A stretch of 64,000 nucleotides of DNA from Bradysia coprophila (Eukaryota; Arthropoda; Insecta; Diptera; Sciaridae), in NCBI RefSeq assembly GCF_014529535.1, contig NC_050735.1:7141739-7205738 (forward strand). Reading direction: 5' to 3'. Each line of letters opens with the position of its first letter. Positions within the stretch are counted from its first letter, which is position 1. The notes under the pieces are model-generated. The model was not told where the DNA came from. It made no database searches and saw only the letters and a program-made list of their open reading frames with translations. Shown here one piece after another: positions 1-13,275 of the stretch. The position numbers were made by a program, and so were the translations under genes.

Positions 1-338
1 TTTTTCGTTGGTTTTTTTTTCTCGCTGTCATGTTCCATTAAATTCTGAAATGAGTTTGTTATAAAGACTCTCTTTAAATTCGCCTCATACACAGACACAA
101 AAAGTCATAAAAGAACTTAAAAGGTTTTTTTTTTGACTGAACAAAAAAAAGTTTAATGCTTTTTTGTGGGGAGACACAACGGGAAATGGAATAGAAGTAG
201 TGGTGTAATGCGAATGGATATAAAATGGTTCCATGGGGTTCCTTCAGAAGGAAAGGAAACGTTTTGTTTAAGTTATAAGAATTCGGGAAACCTTCTTTTA
301 TCAGAAAGAAAGTACAGGCAACTTGACAGTCTTAAGAT

Positions 339-543
339 TAGTACAGAGTTCGTGAAAAATGCACGCAAAATCGACCTCTTCAAATCTGCTTGCAAAATAT
401 GACACAAAATATATGAGCCAGCTGTCAAATATTTTGCAAACACCGAGTAAACATCAGGTCTACACTGAGCTTGCAAAATTTTGACAGATAGCTCATACTT
501 TTTGTGTCATATTTTGCATGCATTTTTCATGAACTGTGTACTA
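339..543. mobile_element. MITE-like inverted-repeat element, about 205 bp
   Basis: The ends are imperfect inverted repeats. The left starts TAGTACAGAGTTCGTGAAAA and the right, read in reverse complement, starts TAGTACACAGTTCATGAAAA. The pairing continues inward past a shared ATGCAnGCAAAAT motif. There is no coding capacity. A stray copy of the end sequence (GTACACAGTTCGTGAAAAAT) occurs near 9,117, so the family is dispersed. Confidence 0.65.
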
Positions 544-794
544 GCCTTTACATTAATACTGAATCAGAAACCCATAGTAAACAGACAATAAACGTCTCAG
601 AAGTAATAAAATATTTAATGAGGTCTTGGCGTTCGAAAGCGAAGTGTAAACAATTTGCTGGAGGATCATCCCAGCAAGGTGAAGGTTCTGAGTTCATGTC
701 CCAGCTGTCTAATTTTTAATTTCAATTTACATATTTACAAGTAACGCTACATTCCAACATTTACACTAATATCGCTCATTCCAGTGCTATACCT

Positions 795-925
795 TCATTA
801 CTCTAGCTACACATAACTTCGCGAAATAGATCTCACTCACATTATTCTTTTGTTATACTGTCAAATTTGACGAGACAGCAAAACGAAAGTTCGAATTAGG
901 TCTATTTCGTGTCTTTCTTACATTT
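795..925. repeat. Dispersed repeat, partial copy of the 26.1 kb element
   Basis: The sequence beginning CATTACTCTAGCTACACATA and the later block AATTAGGTCTATTTCGTG match, with a few differences, the short inverted-repeat element at 26,132-26,241. The right end is diverged here, so this copy is probably older or truncated. Confidence 0.5.
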
Positions 926-3374
926 TCAGAAACCAGAATTCTACAAAAAATGGAAATTCTGAGAGATTCGTTTGTTCTCTCTTAAATGTCTGTGGAATTT
1001 CGTAGAATTCTGTGAATGTAATAAACGTAACATTGGAGTGTACTGAAACTGAAACTGATTTAATTAAAACTTTTGTTTTCGATAACTGCAATGCTAAAGC
1101 TCAAGGTTGATTGGAGACGATATCGTCCATGTGTATTTTGTTGCAATGCATAACGAATCAAATACTTTTGGTTTTAAATTGGAATCGTCCTCTGATTTTT
1201 TTTTGTTCAATTCAACAAATTGCAATTAAAATTTTCAGTTTTCCATTTTCGTTTTAAACTTTCATTAGAATCCATTGATCGTTCATGATACACAAAATCG
1301 TTTATATTTTCAAACATGACCTAAACTTCATGTTGCTTTGAGTCATTAGTAAATTGAATATTTCATAAAATGTTGCGATAATTGAGTGTTTTCCGAGAAT
1401 GAATAAATGAGTCCCTTGTTCCACGGCCATGGAATTACGGTATAATAGAAACTTTTTCGTCCGTTATATATCTCGATTCATTGCGAAGCATTGTACCAAT
1501 GGAATCAATGAACGACTCTGTTGCAATAGTCCAGGCTTTTGTCAGAAAAAGTGGCTCCCGCTCTGTTCGCCAAAACTGTACTGAAAAAGTCGATTTTCGT
1601 AAAAGGAAAATTTGTTCCACAACTTTTCATTCCGAATCATGTATGACCAACCGCTAAACGAATATGAAGATTGATCTGAGTTAACTGGTCATGTAACACT
1701 ATTGCACGAGCCTTTCTAAACGCATATTCTACGACTTTTTCGGCTATCAACATTTTTTATCAGAAACGTATTTGTTTCACAGTTCTTTATTCTATGTCGT
1801 CTCCGGCGAGTTTTGGTTAAACTCAGGCGTCGGCTGATGAATGATTTCTTAAGGTTTTGAAAACCCGGACCGCCGGGTTCTAATGGCGAACCACTAAATC
1901 GTTTAAGCTATATTGTGTTCCACATAGAAATTTATGGGAATGATGAATAAAATGAAATTTAAAAAAGATTGAGCGTGAAAACCCGTTGAACAAAAGTACA
2001 CTAAAGATCAAATAAAGATCAAATTTTTGTGGTTCATCACCTAAAGGCCAGATTAAGGCACTCTTCATGACAATGTAAACAATTAGCTATGTATAAATAG
2101 CCTTTACCTGGCCTTAACAACAACTTAAGGTACATGTACGACAGTGGATTTTGTAGGTTGGCAATATGTGATATAAGTTAAGTGAAGCACAATTTCTAAG
2201 CTAAAACGAATTAGCCAAGTTTAATCGTCTAGGAATGTTTTTTTTTAATTGATGTCTCGTCAATGGGAAGTACTGTGAGAGCAGCGGTAAATAATTATTA
2301 AGATTTTTCTAAAATGTAAATTTTTTACTACTAAGAAAAAGTAAATGAATTTTAGTACCTAAAACAAACAGATTGATAAACATTTTTACTTCACAAATTA
2401 AAAGACTAAAAATTTCAAATTTAAAAATCAAATGTGTAGAATGATGAAAAGTATTTATCAGTTCGTAAATGTTGAAAAAAAAAATTCCGACAAAAAATAA
2501 ACCGTAGATAGATGGTGTATTATAATTGTTAAAAATTAAAATCTATAATTTGAAGAGATAGTAACGAAAATTTAAGTGAAGAAGAGAAACAACAAAAAAA
2601 TTTATTGAAATGATTTAGACGATCAAAGATGTGTCATAATTAAACATTAGAACTGTTACATTACTGTACTAGTAATCTAAACGAAAAAAAAAAAAATTGT
2701 AAAAGAAATGAAAAGAAGTCACATTTGAAATAAACGATCATTACTTTTATATGTTGGACTTTTCTCTGCTATACAACCCTCCATTTCTCCAATTTTATAC
2801 ATTTAATACAATCGCTTTTTTTCCACTTCTTCTTCTCTACTTTGTATATTCACTCAGTCATTTAAAAAAAATGGGAATAAGTAAAAAAGTTGCCCCAGTC
2901 AGCATGGTTTATTTTCTTTTCTTTATGTTTGACGACGGGAAAACATTGAAATTAGTTGGGTGAAGGAAAAAAAAATTATTTCTTTGCTATGCCATCAAGG
3001 TTGCGTTCTTTCTTCTTCGTCGTCTTCTTGAACATTTTTTAATATTGGGGGAGTTTTGGGAAAACAACAGTGGCGAACATGAATTTTGAGTTAACGCGAC
3101 TGGTGGGGGACTGTTATTAAATTTGCACCCAACAAATTCAGTAAGTTTTAACGAGTTTTGGATTATTAAAACATTTTTTTCTTTTCTTTAGTAAATCTGT
3201 TAGCAAGTCGATTGCTTAATCGGGTCCATTCGCTTTCGTTTATGTTCCAGATGATCTTTATTTTCAGTTTTATTATTTTTAGTCTTTAAAATTTTTTTAT
3301 TCCAACATCTGGCCCAATTTTAGGGACAACTGGACCAAGAGTTATTTGCTAAAAAAATTTCCGACATTTGTTAT

Positions 3375-3560
3375 AGCCAGAGACAGTGAAATTTCAGCAT
3401 GAATTTGCTTCAGCTGATCCGCACAAACAAACAAAGCTGTTTATACGTTCAACTGTTCAAACAAGTATAAACATCAGCTTTGATTGCATGTGTGGATCAG
3501 TTGAAGCAGTTGAAAACAGTTGAAGCAAATTCATGCTAATATTTCACTGCCTCTGTCTGT
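3375..3560. mobile_element. MITE-like inverted-repeat element, about 185 bp
   Basis: The left arm reads AGACAGTGAAATTTCAGCAT then GAATTTGCTTCA. The right arm in reverse complement reads AGGCAGTGAAATATTAGCAT then GAATTTGCTTCA. A second nested palindrome around GTTTATAC/GTATAAAC lies in the centre. Non-coding. Confidence 0.6.
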
Positions 3561-4747
3561 AAGATTTTAAACAATTTTTTTAAAGCAACTTTTCGAAAAT
3601 CTTAGCAAATTTGTGAAAATTTCAGTAATTTCTGATCATGAAGTGTATACTCCAACGCTGCGATCGAGGTTACGCAACTCAAGCGGTCACAGACTGAGTG
3701 GTGTTATTATTATAAAATAAAAAAAAGTTGTAGAAAAATCTATGGACTTTTGAGACATGCCGTGAAGGCGTGAAACTACTTTTTGCTTAGAATTACGCTC
3801 TGCGTCGAAAAGGTTGAAATTGCCGGCAAGAAATGCTTTTCAAATGGTTATAGAAATGAATGAGTCCAGTGTTAGAACGAATATTGTACCTACTTATAAT
3901 TCCAAGATAGCAGAGATCCCGAAACATTTCACGGAATTACGTAGCTCGAAAGCAACATTGGACAAACTTTGGTAATAATGAGGAGTTAATTGATTCAACT
4001 CGTTAGGCTTTTTCATTTCATTTTTAATCGTAAGGTTTTTTCATTGAAGGTAAGCAACTAATCGCAAGTAAACATGATGGAAAAAGGAAAATAAACGAAC
4101 GATTTCACGCCATAAGTGCGCTTTAGAATTTGAATTTTTAATGACCAAATGCCCGAACGAAAACATAAATTTTAACGCTTCCTTGTATGAGAATGGGACG
4201 CTTTAACGCTGCGTTAAAAAGACCTCCTCACGTTTCTTTTTGAATTGTCAGCGCACTTACACGTCGTAAATTGTTTAATCTTTTGGTGCGAGATTAGATA
4301 CAAAAAGCAACTAAAAAACCGTTTGAGTGAGGAAGATATTTTAGTCAAACAAATTGATGCAACTGGTCAAAATTGACGTTGAAAATTTTAAACTTCGATT
4401 TCACGGACTCTGCAACTTAGGTGTACAATACAGTTAGGGTTATAGAGCCCAAGGGATAAAAACTCATCGATTTTCGTGTGGACAAATACAATTGGTTCAC
4501 GATGCGCTATAGCAAAGGTTTCGGGTCCTACGTCAATTCTATACTACGATGACTTAGTGCACCGATAAGAAATAAACAAGGTTAATCTCTCCATATCTTG
4601 CAAAAAAATTATCACCCCATTAACAATCAGCAGCCATTGAGTAAAAAATAACTTTACCTTTCGTTGAGTCACAATATAATTATTGAAATTATAAAAAAAA
4701 ATGTTGGTGGCTGGTGTGCTTGCATAATAATAGTACATTACTATGCA

Positions 4748-4853
4748 AGGGAAGTAAAGTGATATCTCGTATCCAGATGAGAAAAAGTATCCGAGGGCGG
4801 CAGCCCGAGGTACTTTTACTCATCGTGATACGAGATATCACTTTATTTTCCGT
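4748..4853. mobile_element. Short palindromic element with GC-rich loop
   Basis: Arms GAAGTAAAGTGATATCTCGT (from 4,751) and its near-perfect reverse complement (ending about 4,850) flank a loop containing the self-complementary GAGGGCGGCAGCCCGAGG. A hairpin-forming MITE-like unit without coding capacity. Confidence 0.55.
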
Positions 4854-6339
4854 GTGTAGTACGACGTTTTACTATGCGAGTGATGTAAAGGTTATTGCCT
4901 ATACATGTAACAGCCTTATTACATGCACCAGCATAGTAAATAATTTATATGGAGGTAAGATGTCATTTTAGTTCGGCATTCCATTGTTAATGCAAACTTG
5001 CTCTTCGCTAGCACACAAAAATATTCCAATGTTCCATATTCCGAATGTTGTTTTTCTTTTCTCATATAACAGAATACCCTGACATGACGGTATTACTATT
5101 CAACGCACCACTCCCGTTTGTTGTTTTGCGGAAAAGCTGAGTTTAAAAAAAGAACTTTTCCACAGCTAAAAAAAGAGGAGAAATAAAATAACAATGCATA
5201 ATATTCCCATTTACATTGCATGTATGTGCTGTGGAAGCCAAATTCACTGTTCTACTATATTGCGGTGTGTGAAAGGCATAGTAATTGAATTTTGCTCACG
5301 AACCGTAACCTGCACATCATAAAGTCATAATAAAAACTCCTTACTTTAGTCTCTTTATTTCTTCTTAAAATATAAAGTAGTTATATCAAAACAGTGCTGA
5401 GTTTTCCTTTTCAAGTCTGTTTTTATGAAGTTTCTAATTTCCCGGCCATCTTAGTAAAATAATTTGAGTTGATGTTTCATCGATCTTCTTCCTCTCTTGA
5501 CTAAAGAATGTATTTTGCACAAACTTTACAGTGGGAGCTTATATCACTCTAAAAAAAAAAGTTTATAACTTTTATAAGTCGCAAAGTATGTCGTCAAAAG
5601 AAACTTATGCGTGACCTGCGGGAAAGTGAAAAAAAAATCATTTTTGAATATAAAATTACGGCCGCTGATGTTTTATTTTAAATCTAATAGATCGGATTTT
5701 TTACCATCAGAAAGATGCACGTCTATGTGTACGTTCTTTATGATGATAAGTCTGATAGACCGAAGATGGTACTTTCAACGTCAGTATCAATCTTTAAGAC
5801 CATGTATGACGACGATTTTGATGTTTATTATCGTGGGTTGTTTGTGTGTGTAAAAAAAATAAATTCCCTAAAATTCCTTAATTTTTTAGAAGTTTCTTTT
5901 TTTACTTATTCACTTCTAAGGCTTTTTTATTCATTTAAAATACATGCCAAGAAAAGGTGGTCAGCACGATTAGTATGTACAACGTATTTTCGTTTCGTTG
6001 TTGCTGGTGTTTACCGGTGATTGTCCAATTTTCGCTAGCTGGATGAATGGTGTAAATGGGCGGATCAGACGGTTGGTGAGTCACCAATGGTGACGTAAGA
6101 ATAGTAAGTACGACGCATGAGAATTTTCTATTTTTTACTTTTGATTTTGATTTTGGAGCTCAGGCTCAATTCTTTTGCTTGATTTGCTGCATTTTTTGGT
6201 GATTTCTTAGCAGCTTTTCGCGATTTCCCCAAATTTTCCATCAGCAGATGGCAATGTCTCAATGCGAACTATCCTACACTTGTTCATGGAAAGTTTTGCT
6301 GCTGTCTTGTGTAAGAGGCTAGCGGAAGCAACTGAAGAT

Positions 6340-7115
6340 GGTCAGTCCACTCTGTGACCGCCGCTAGTTCTCGAGGTCTAAACAGCTTTCTTTTCTTTTC
6401 TTTTTTGCTACTTTTTGTGATGTGCGGGAAAGGAAAGAGCTATAGCTCAGTTTGTCGTTCTAAATGAAGTTTTTCCGAAGGATGTTTCCTTGAAGTTCAA
6501 TAAATGTGAAAAGGAGTCTTGTTTTGGTTTTCTGTGTACGGAAATTCGGTTCTTGCAATTTGCGCCCCTGAGCTTTTCGTCTCAGGTTAAGCAAAATTGG
6601 TATGTACGAAGACGCGGCTGGGCAAGATGATTTTCATTCGCTTTCTGTGTAACACTTACTCGTAGATATTAGAGAACGTCAGATTTTTTTAACGCTAAAT
6701 GCCGACCATGTATCCATATTTCATAAATAAATTTTTAATTTTTGCAAATTTCTTGCAAATAAATGGCGAATCTCAAATTAATGGACCTTAGAATTATGGC
6801 AATGAATTAATTTTTAAATTTCAAACAGCGATTGCTGATATATTCAGAGATGAAAAAGTGCCTGATATTGCTGGCCTCACAGATGTTAAATTTAAAAGCA
6901 ACATGGCGTCAACTAACTCATTAATGTTGCCTTTATCGTCGGCATTTGCCATTACCGTACGGATTTAGCGTTAGCGTTAGTGTGTGGCATTTAGCGTTAA
7001 AAAATCTGACGTTGTCTACTCTAATAGTCCATTGCCGATTCGCATAAAGTGGCAAAAAATAAAAAAAAAGAAAAGATGTTTCGACCTCCAGAACTAGCTG
7101 CGGTCACAGGTCATA
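6340..7115. mobile_element. Nested inverted repeats (composite foldback element)
   Basis: Two inverted pairs are nested. The inner pair is AACGTCAGATTTTTTTAACG plus CTAAATGCC at about 6,675-6,703 against GGCATTTAGCGTTAAAAAAT plus CTGACGTT at about 6,987-7,014, flanked by TATTAGAG/CTCTAATA. The outer pair is the block TCTGTGACCGCCGCTAGTTC near 6,351-6,400 against GAACTAGCTGCGGTCACAGG near 7,091-7,110, both bordered by matching purine or pyrimidine tracts. No coding sequence. Confidence 0.5.
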
Positions 7116-7871
7116 CTCACGATGCCAGCTAGGGTCAGCATAACACGTCATTCCGACCTGTAAAAACTTGGATCTTTTCAATTTTATAGATAGAAATGAT
7201 GGCGGAAGAGTCCGTGCCCAAAATTGAAGCAATGTTGCTTTTTTGAATCGTAACACTACTCCGCTATATTACATAAGACGTCGATAGCTACATATTGAAA
7301 ATACAGTGTATTTTCAGCCACGACAGAGTAAAATAAACCAGGCAGAAGCGCTCGAACTCTGTGTGATGCGGTTGCAGATAATTTAGACATTTTCCTCTTA
7401 GACATTTTTTGTTTTTGACGTTTAAACCGTCACTATGACATGTGGAGAAGACTGACCTTTACGCAAATATATGTAAATAAAGTTTTAACAGCTGTAATAA
7501 CTCAATTTCTAAAAAAAATCACACTACTCCGCAGTTTCGACTTTGTAATAGATATAGACGAAAACAGCCATATTTTACATGCCACTAATATTGTCAATAA
7601 TTCCACAATTTTTCGTTTTTCTTTAGTTTTGTTTCACTGTTGAGTAATGCACGGATCACGTCGCCCAGTTTTACTGAACCGGCTTGATATAAACCGGCTA
7701 GATATATGCCCACTTCCAGCTCTTCTCATTATTTTCTCGATATAATACTATTTAAATTTATTGATATACACTGTATATTATACAGGGCTATATATTGCAA
7801 ATAATTTATTGACGTTATCCCTTTGTTCAGGTGGTCTACAAACGATGATCAGGTTTACGAACCAAATTATT

Positions 7872-8012
7872 CATAATAGGGGTAAACCATTATGGTTAGT
7901 AAAGCTTGTGATTTCGTGGACTTTTGACATAAAATATATGGAAGAAATGTCAAAAGCTCACGAAATTGCTATACTTACGAACTTTACAAACCATAATGGT
8001 TTACCCCTAATG
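7872..8012. mobile_element. Foldback MITE-like element, about 140 bp
   Basis: The 19-bp block GGGGTAAACCATTATGGTT at 7,879-7,897 recurs as its exact reverse complement at 7,989-8,007. Weaker pairing extends inwards through GTAAAG and the TCGTGGACTTTTGACAT/ATGTCAAAAGCTCACGA blocks. The apparent 92-residue frame across it is an artefact of this palindrome. Confidence 0.65.
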
Positions 8013-10346
8013 TTATATATACATGACAAGAATGAATGAATATAGATGATCTATTTAATGAGCGTAATGAGAAGTGCACCAAACGTTTTTCTGAATGTCC
8101 GTTCCCAGAACAGAGTCACTTCACAGGGAGTGAAGTACTTACACACGAAAGTTAGATTCATAGAGTTGTTCATAGAGTTGTAGTAGTTATGGATTGCATG
8201 GATCGTTATGGTTATACACAAATTTCATTGTATACACATCTCACAGTACTCAAGGAAACCTCACAAAATTGCAGATATAAATGTTAATCTGAAATGAATC
8301 CTCGCACATCAAGAACGTATTACATCCATAATGTTCGTCTAAGGATTTATAATTTGGTTTTCATATTCATCTCTGAATTAAATTTGTTTAAATGATCGTT
8401 TACAAAACGCATCGGGACAAAGCTACATAACTCGGATGCATCAATTTAAATTAAGGTCGTTTAAGCTTCCTTGAAGATTCTGCAGCGATGTATTTTATCT
8501 GCAGAAGAAAGATAATGCAGGTAGATGAGAAATTTAATAGAAATGCAGTCTGTGTGAAATTAAAATGTTTTCGTTTTTATGGAAAATGTTGAATTTGTTG
8601 GAGAAATGTTGTGATAAATCTAATGAATGGCATACAAAACTTTATAAACTGGGAATTTAAGTAGCTCAAGGGTTTGATGCTGAAGTATAAAAAAAATGGT
8701 TTGAAAATTGTGTTATCTACCCGTTTGCAATGAAATTATATTATCATCCACTTTAGCTCTTGTTGTGAGTTATACAAACATAGTTCTGATGTTATTATCA
8801 AATTGGTTGATGAAGAATTTTAAAAAGCTACAGAAATGAAGTTTTTCATTTTAAATGTTTTTTTTTCCATCTCGTACAAGTGCTAACTCGTGTAGTTAGT
8901 GAAGCTTGTGTAAAGTTAAAGTAGTATAGGTATAGTATAAGGAGCAACTGTCAACTTTATGAACATAGCAATTATTAAGTTTTCAGCACGGTACTGCTCC
9001 TAGCATGAACACTGAATTGACAACTGTCAAATTTTAAAGCTGAATTGCTGATAAATAATTCAGAGCCTATCCGGTCACAACGTCATGCAACGTCATTGGT
9101 ATATTAAGATATGAGTACACAGTTCGTGAAAAATGGTAAAATGGTAATTCAATTTTCATACACTGATACTTCGTCTGTCGGGCCTCTTGATAGCCAGTCG
9201 GGCCCTGATGATCGGTTTGTTACAAAACTGTTGCAATGCTACCTAGCGCTGTAATTTAAAGTGTTAAAGTGGTACTGATTCGAGTCTCTCCTCATTCAAA
9301 ATCTATTTGGCGCACATTTATTGTGAACACATCGTAGGTCTTCGCGCTATGTAACTTCAACAACAAAAATTTTAAAATCTGAACGAAGCTGAATGGTAGA
9401 TACAAGTGGAGAACGGTAGACGTTAGCACTGAAAATTTTTGTGCTTTTGTTGATCTGCTTTTAAGACTTGAAATGCACTTTTAACTTGAACAAACTGTAC
9501 ATTTTTTTAAATTTACAATAACAACATCGCCACTGAAACAATGAAATATTCAATGCCCTTCCGAACCCTTCCGCACCCTTCTCTGACCTCACACATACCT
9601 TTAAAGTCCTTTTTTCAATCATTTTCTATCTGAAAACCCAAGAGACACGTAACGCAAGCAAGAAGACTTTCCACTCAACATAATTCAGGCCAGCGATCTT
9701 ATACAAATGTAAAAATCATGTCCTCCTATGTAATGTCGCTTAGGAAATGAAAGTCGAAAGAGATTTTCATTGCAAGTTTTCAAATTCTGGATTCATGTTT
9801 CGAAGAACTTGTTCAACAGAAATCTAGCTACTCGAACATTAAAATGCAGAAGAATCTTATGGCTAACGTTTGTAAACGATGCAATTTGTTTTGTGATGTT
9901 GTTCATTATAGTGCTGTAGAATCGGTATTCTTTTGTTGTTGGATAATGTCATGTGAAACATGATGACACTCATAAGTATAATGGTTCTCTCATTGTTTCC
10001 ATTTCAAAAGAAATGAAACACTAGACAGCACAGTTGATATAAAATTATAGAGTAAAGCAATGCTAAAGCATACTTTGGCATACTTTATCCATAGAAAAAC
10101 TTTGTCTATAACACTTCATACCTTTTCATATAATATTGGTTTTTCGCATAGATTTAAATAATAAAGAAAATGCAGAACAGTTTGGTCATGTCTATAAAGG
10201 TGGATGTTTTGTTGTCCCATTTGTTGGGATATGATATTGACGTTCTCTTTGCACGACAAGAGAGAAACACTTATACACGCGGTATAAGTGTGATACATAC
10301 ATAGCATTCAGCGAAAATGTGTGGTTACATAAGTGCGCATTAGTTA

Positions 10347-10447
10347 TTTACATAACAAGGGAAAAAAAGTTGAAAAGTAGAGTTTTCATGCGAATTTTAT
10401 TGATCCGAGGCGAAGCCGATTTTTATGCTTCTAGAAAATAACTTCAA
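10347..10447. mobile_element. Palindromic MITE copy (family shared with 47.5 kb)
   Basis: Contains ACATAAC, AAAAAGTTGAAAAGTAGAGT and a central hairpin GATCCGAGGCGAAGCCGAT. The same blocks occur in the element at 47,535-47,662. The copy is degenerate at its right end. Confidence 0.5.
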
Positions 10448-10926
10448 TCGGAAGGTAGCACGATCATAGTCGGGTATATAAACAAGATAATTTACTCTAA
10501 CTTGAAAAACTTTTCGTTTCTGTCGAGGTTCCTGCATTATCGAAAACTTAAAAAAAAAGAGAAAATCCTAAAGTTTTTTAATATTTGAATTTTATTTTTG
10601 TAATGTAAATACTTGACATTCTTTTAAGTTAGCCCATTTGATAAGTTGTATCAGTTGGAGTACTTTTATTTGAGCGAAATAAGTAAAGAATTTTTCCTTC
10701 AATATTAAGTGATTAACAACTCAGAATCGGCATTCACACGTGTGGTGTGATTAACCTTATTTTCTCCACTCAATAGGCAATGAGAAAATTGAGTTTTGTT
10801 GTCGACTCTCTCCATTTATTCATTCTCTCTAAAATTCATGTAACTTTCCGCATAATTAGTCATCGGTGACACTTGGTGACATGGACAACTCGTATTATTT
10901 ATTTATCCATCCCGAGAGATGCTGAG

Positions 10927-11105
10927 AGATCAGAGAAAAACAAAAAATGGAATAGAAAGTCTGGCCGTCTGTTGTGATGTATCGAAAACTTTTTGTGAAA
11001 GACAAGTAAATCATAGTCATTTAATAAAAGACGTCATTGCCATCGAACTTGTGTGCTTGGCCGCGCATCTGAATAACATTACCTCCACACTTTATCTACC
11101 TTGGA
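10927..11105. repeat. Dispersed repeat, partial copy of the 62.8-63.0 kb element
   Basis: Blocks such as AAAAAATGGAATAGAAAGTC, TTGGCCGCGC and ACATTACCTCCACACTTTAT are shared, at roughly three bases in four by eye, with 62,860-63,033. The left terminal inverted repeat seen in the other copy is absent here, so this is a truncated or solo copy. Confidence 0.6.
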
Positions 11106-11187
11106 ATTTTGGATGAATCAGTGAATGAACAAATGAATTGAATTAGCTATTTGTTTACCGAGTGACGTGCCGAGGTGTAACAGTTTA

Positions 11188-11457
11188 ACCATAGGTGACA
11201 CTTCAACCATAGGTGACAGTTCAACCATAGGTGACAGTTCAACCATAGGTGACAGTTCAACCTTAGGTGACAGTTCAACCATAGGTGACAGTTCAACCAT
11301 AGGTGACAGTTCAACCATAGGTGACAGTTCAACCATAGATGACAGTTCAACCATAGGTGACAGTTCAACCATAGGTGACAGTTCAACCATAGGTGACAGT
11401 TCAACCATAGGTGACAGTTCAACCATAGGTGACAGTTCAACCATAGGTGACAGTTCG
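11188..11457. repeat. 18-bp tandem repeat (minisatellite), 15 units
   Basis: Fifteen consecutive 18-bp units of consensus ACCATAGGTGACAGTTCA. Only units 1, 5 and 9 differ, by single bases. Because 18 is a multiple of three, several frames on both strands stay open (Thr-Ile-Gly-Asp-Ser-Ser on plus). There is no supporting start, splice or homology for a protein. Each unit contains TGACAG, the core recognised by TALE homeodomain factors such as Homothorax; a regulatory role is inference only. Confidence 0.9.
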
Positions 11458-13127
11458 GGAGGGAAAATTTGTATTTTTCCCCAGTCAAAACAAGACCAAA
11501 TAAAGCGTCAACAATACGTTTTTTCTCATGGACTTTTGGAGTGAAAATTTTACGCACTTTTATTTCGCATGTGATCCATAACTTTCATAGGTTTAATTTA
11601 CAGCTCCTAATCGGTTGAAACAAACTCGTTGGCCTTGAAAGATTATAACATTATATCAAAACCAACAACCCTTCAACTCTATGAGTGGTGTTCATCCGCA
11701 AAACGTTTCATGCGAAAGGTGTTGTATCGATAATTTTAAGAGGAAAGTCAACCCATAACAATTTTACTATATCGCACCAATCCTAATTATATTACATCCC
11801 ACCCCATATATCGGCTATGATAATACAAAGGTTAACGACTAAATTATATTATATCCGGTGCTGCTCACTTATATGAAACCGTCAATAAATATGACCCACT
11901 ATTAAATATAGTTTGTAATTACGACAAACCATAACACCGTATAGAACGAAGGAAACTTGCTAATCTCATTAAGGTGTGTAGTGTACACAATCACCTTCTT
12001 ATAGCACCCTACTTAGACTATTAACATTTCCAGGTTATCATGGCACGATTTGACGCTGAACATAGATACTTTACGAGCAACTAAGCGAATCAACGCTATG
12101 TTACACTCTCGCATTTTATTCCAATTCGGTGTAAGTTTTCCGTGTTTTTGCTTTTTATATCTCTCATGAAAAACCAACCGTTTGGTAAATATGTCAAATA
12201 AACGTTTTCCTACTTAAAAAAGAAATTATTTTTTTATGGCAAAATTTTGTACGAAAACAAACAAAAAAAATTAATTTTTTGTTGGAAGTGAAACAGCGTA
12301 GGTTTTAGTTGAATTAATCTACAACAAAAAATAAATGATAAATAAATAAAATGATTGCGAATCGGTTAATGATCGTTACACAAGGTTGACTGACTTTCGG
12401 TTCGAAATTCCGGTTACGAAACTTTAGTCTCGTAATGAGGTCCTTTCGGCACTAGTGGTGTAATGAATTTGAGATTGAACCTATGCTCTCTGTGCATCCT
12501 TTAAAGGCGCATTTTCTTATAAAATCCAACAACTGAATATCACTGGACATGGACATCGGTATCTTAAATTCTAAAATTTTATAAAAGGAAGGCAGCCTGG
12601 TGTCAAAAACGTGATTCGCTAAAGTGGATCATGTAAAGGTTTAAAGATATCATCGATTTCGTGATTTGCCAAGAAACAGGCTGGTGTCAAAAAAAACTGT
12701 CGTAATTCGGAAGTGGCAATCCACATTGTAATGATCAGATCCTTAACCTAAAAATTCCCCTGAATTCCTTCAGTATTGGGAATGCAGTAGTTACTACTTC
12801 CACACTGACATATAAACATATTCGACACCCTGTGTGACTGTCTAAAATGCAGACCTTCGCTGATTGCCACTTTTTCGAGATCGGATCTCATTATTATATC
12901 ATTTCACGCACATAATAAAAAATCACTCTCTCCACTGGATAGAATTCCGCTCTAACTTATGTGCTGGTATCTTTGGCAGGCCCGGCCAATGGCGATGCCG
13001 GAAGGGATTTTCAATTTTTTGTATAAATGAAGGGACTTTGATAAATTTTGGTCATTCAACGCCCGAAGGGATTTTAGCTAGCCAGTCCGTCCCTGATCTT
13101 TGGTTGTATTTTGCTTCAACAATGGTT

Positions 13128-13275
13128 ATTTACGTATCTGCTGTGAACGGTAGATCTTAGACAATCTCGCGAGCTGTCGCTCGGATGGAGTAAGGGCAAC
13201 AAGCCAAGGTGCCTAAAATCAACCGTCTACAACAGGTACTACTTACAAAACTTTTCATGCAAAAATTGTAAAATC
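13128..13275. repeat. Dispersed inverted repeat, copy A
   Basis: TTACGTATCTGCTGTGAACG followed by GTGCCTAAAATCAACCGTCT and ACAACAGGTACTACTTAC gives a foldback around the CTGTTGT/ACAACAG core. A closely similar unit is at 15,615-15,705 and a fragment lies near 28,683. Confidence 0.5.

Noticed and set aside
11118-11557. Three long overlapping open frames of repetitive peptides
   Set aside because: All are by-products of the 18-bp tandem repeat, whose unit length is a multiple of three and contains no stop in several frames.
12600-12700. Direct repeat GCAGCCTGGTGTCAAAAA / ACAGGCTGGTGTCAAAAA
   Set aside because: Too short and isolated to call a mobile element; may be a chance or decayed duplicate.
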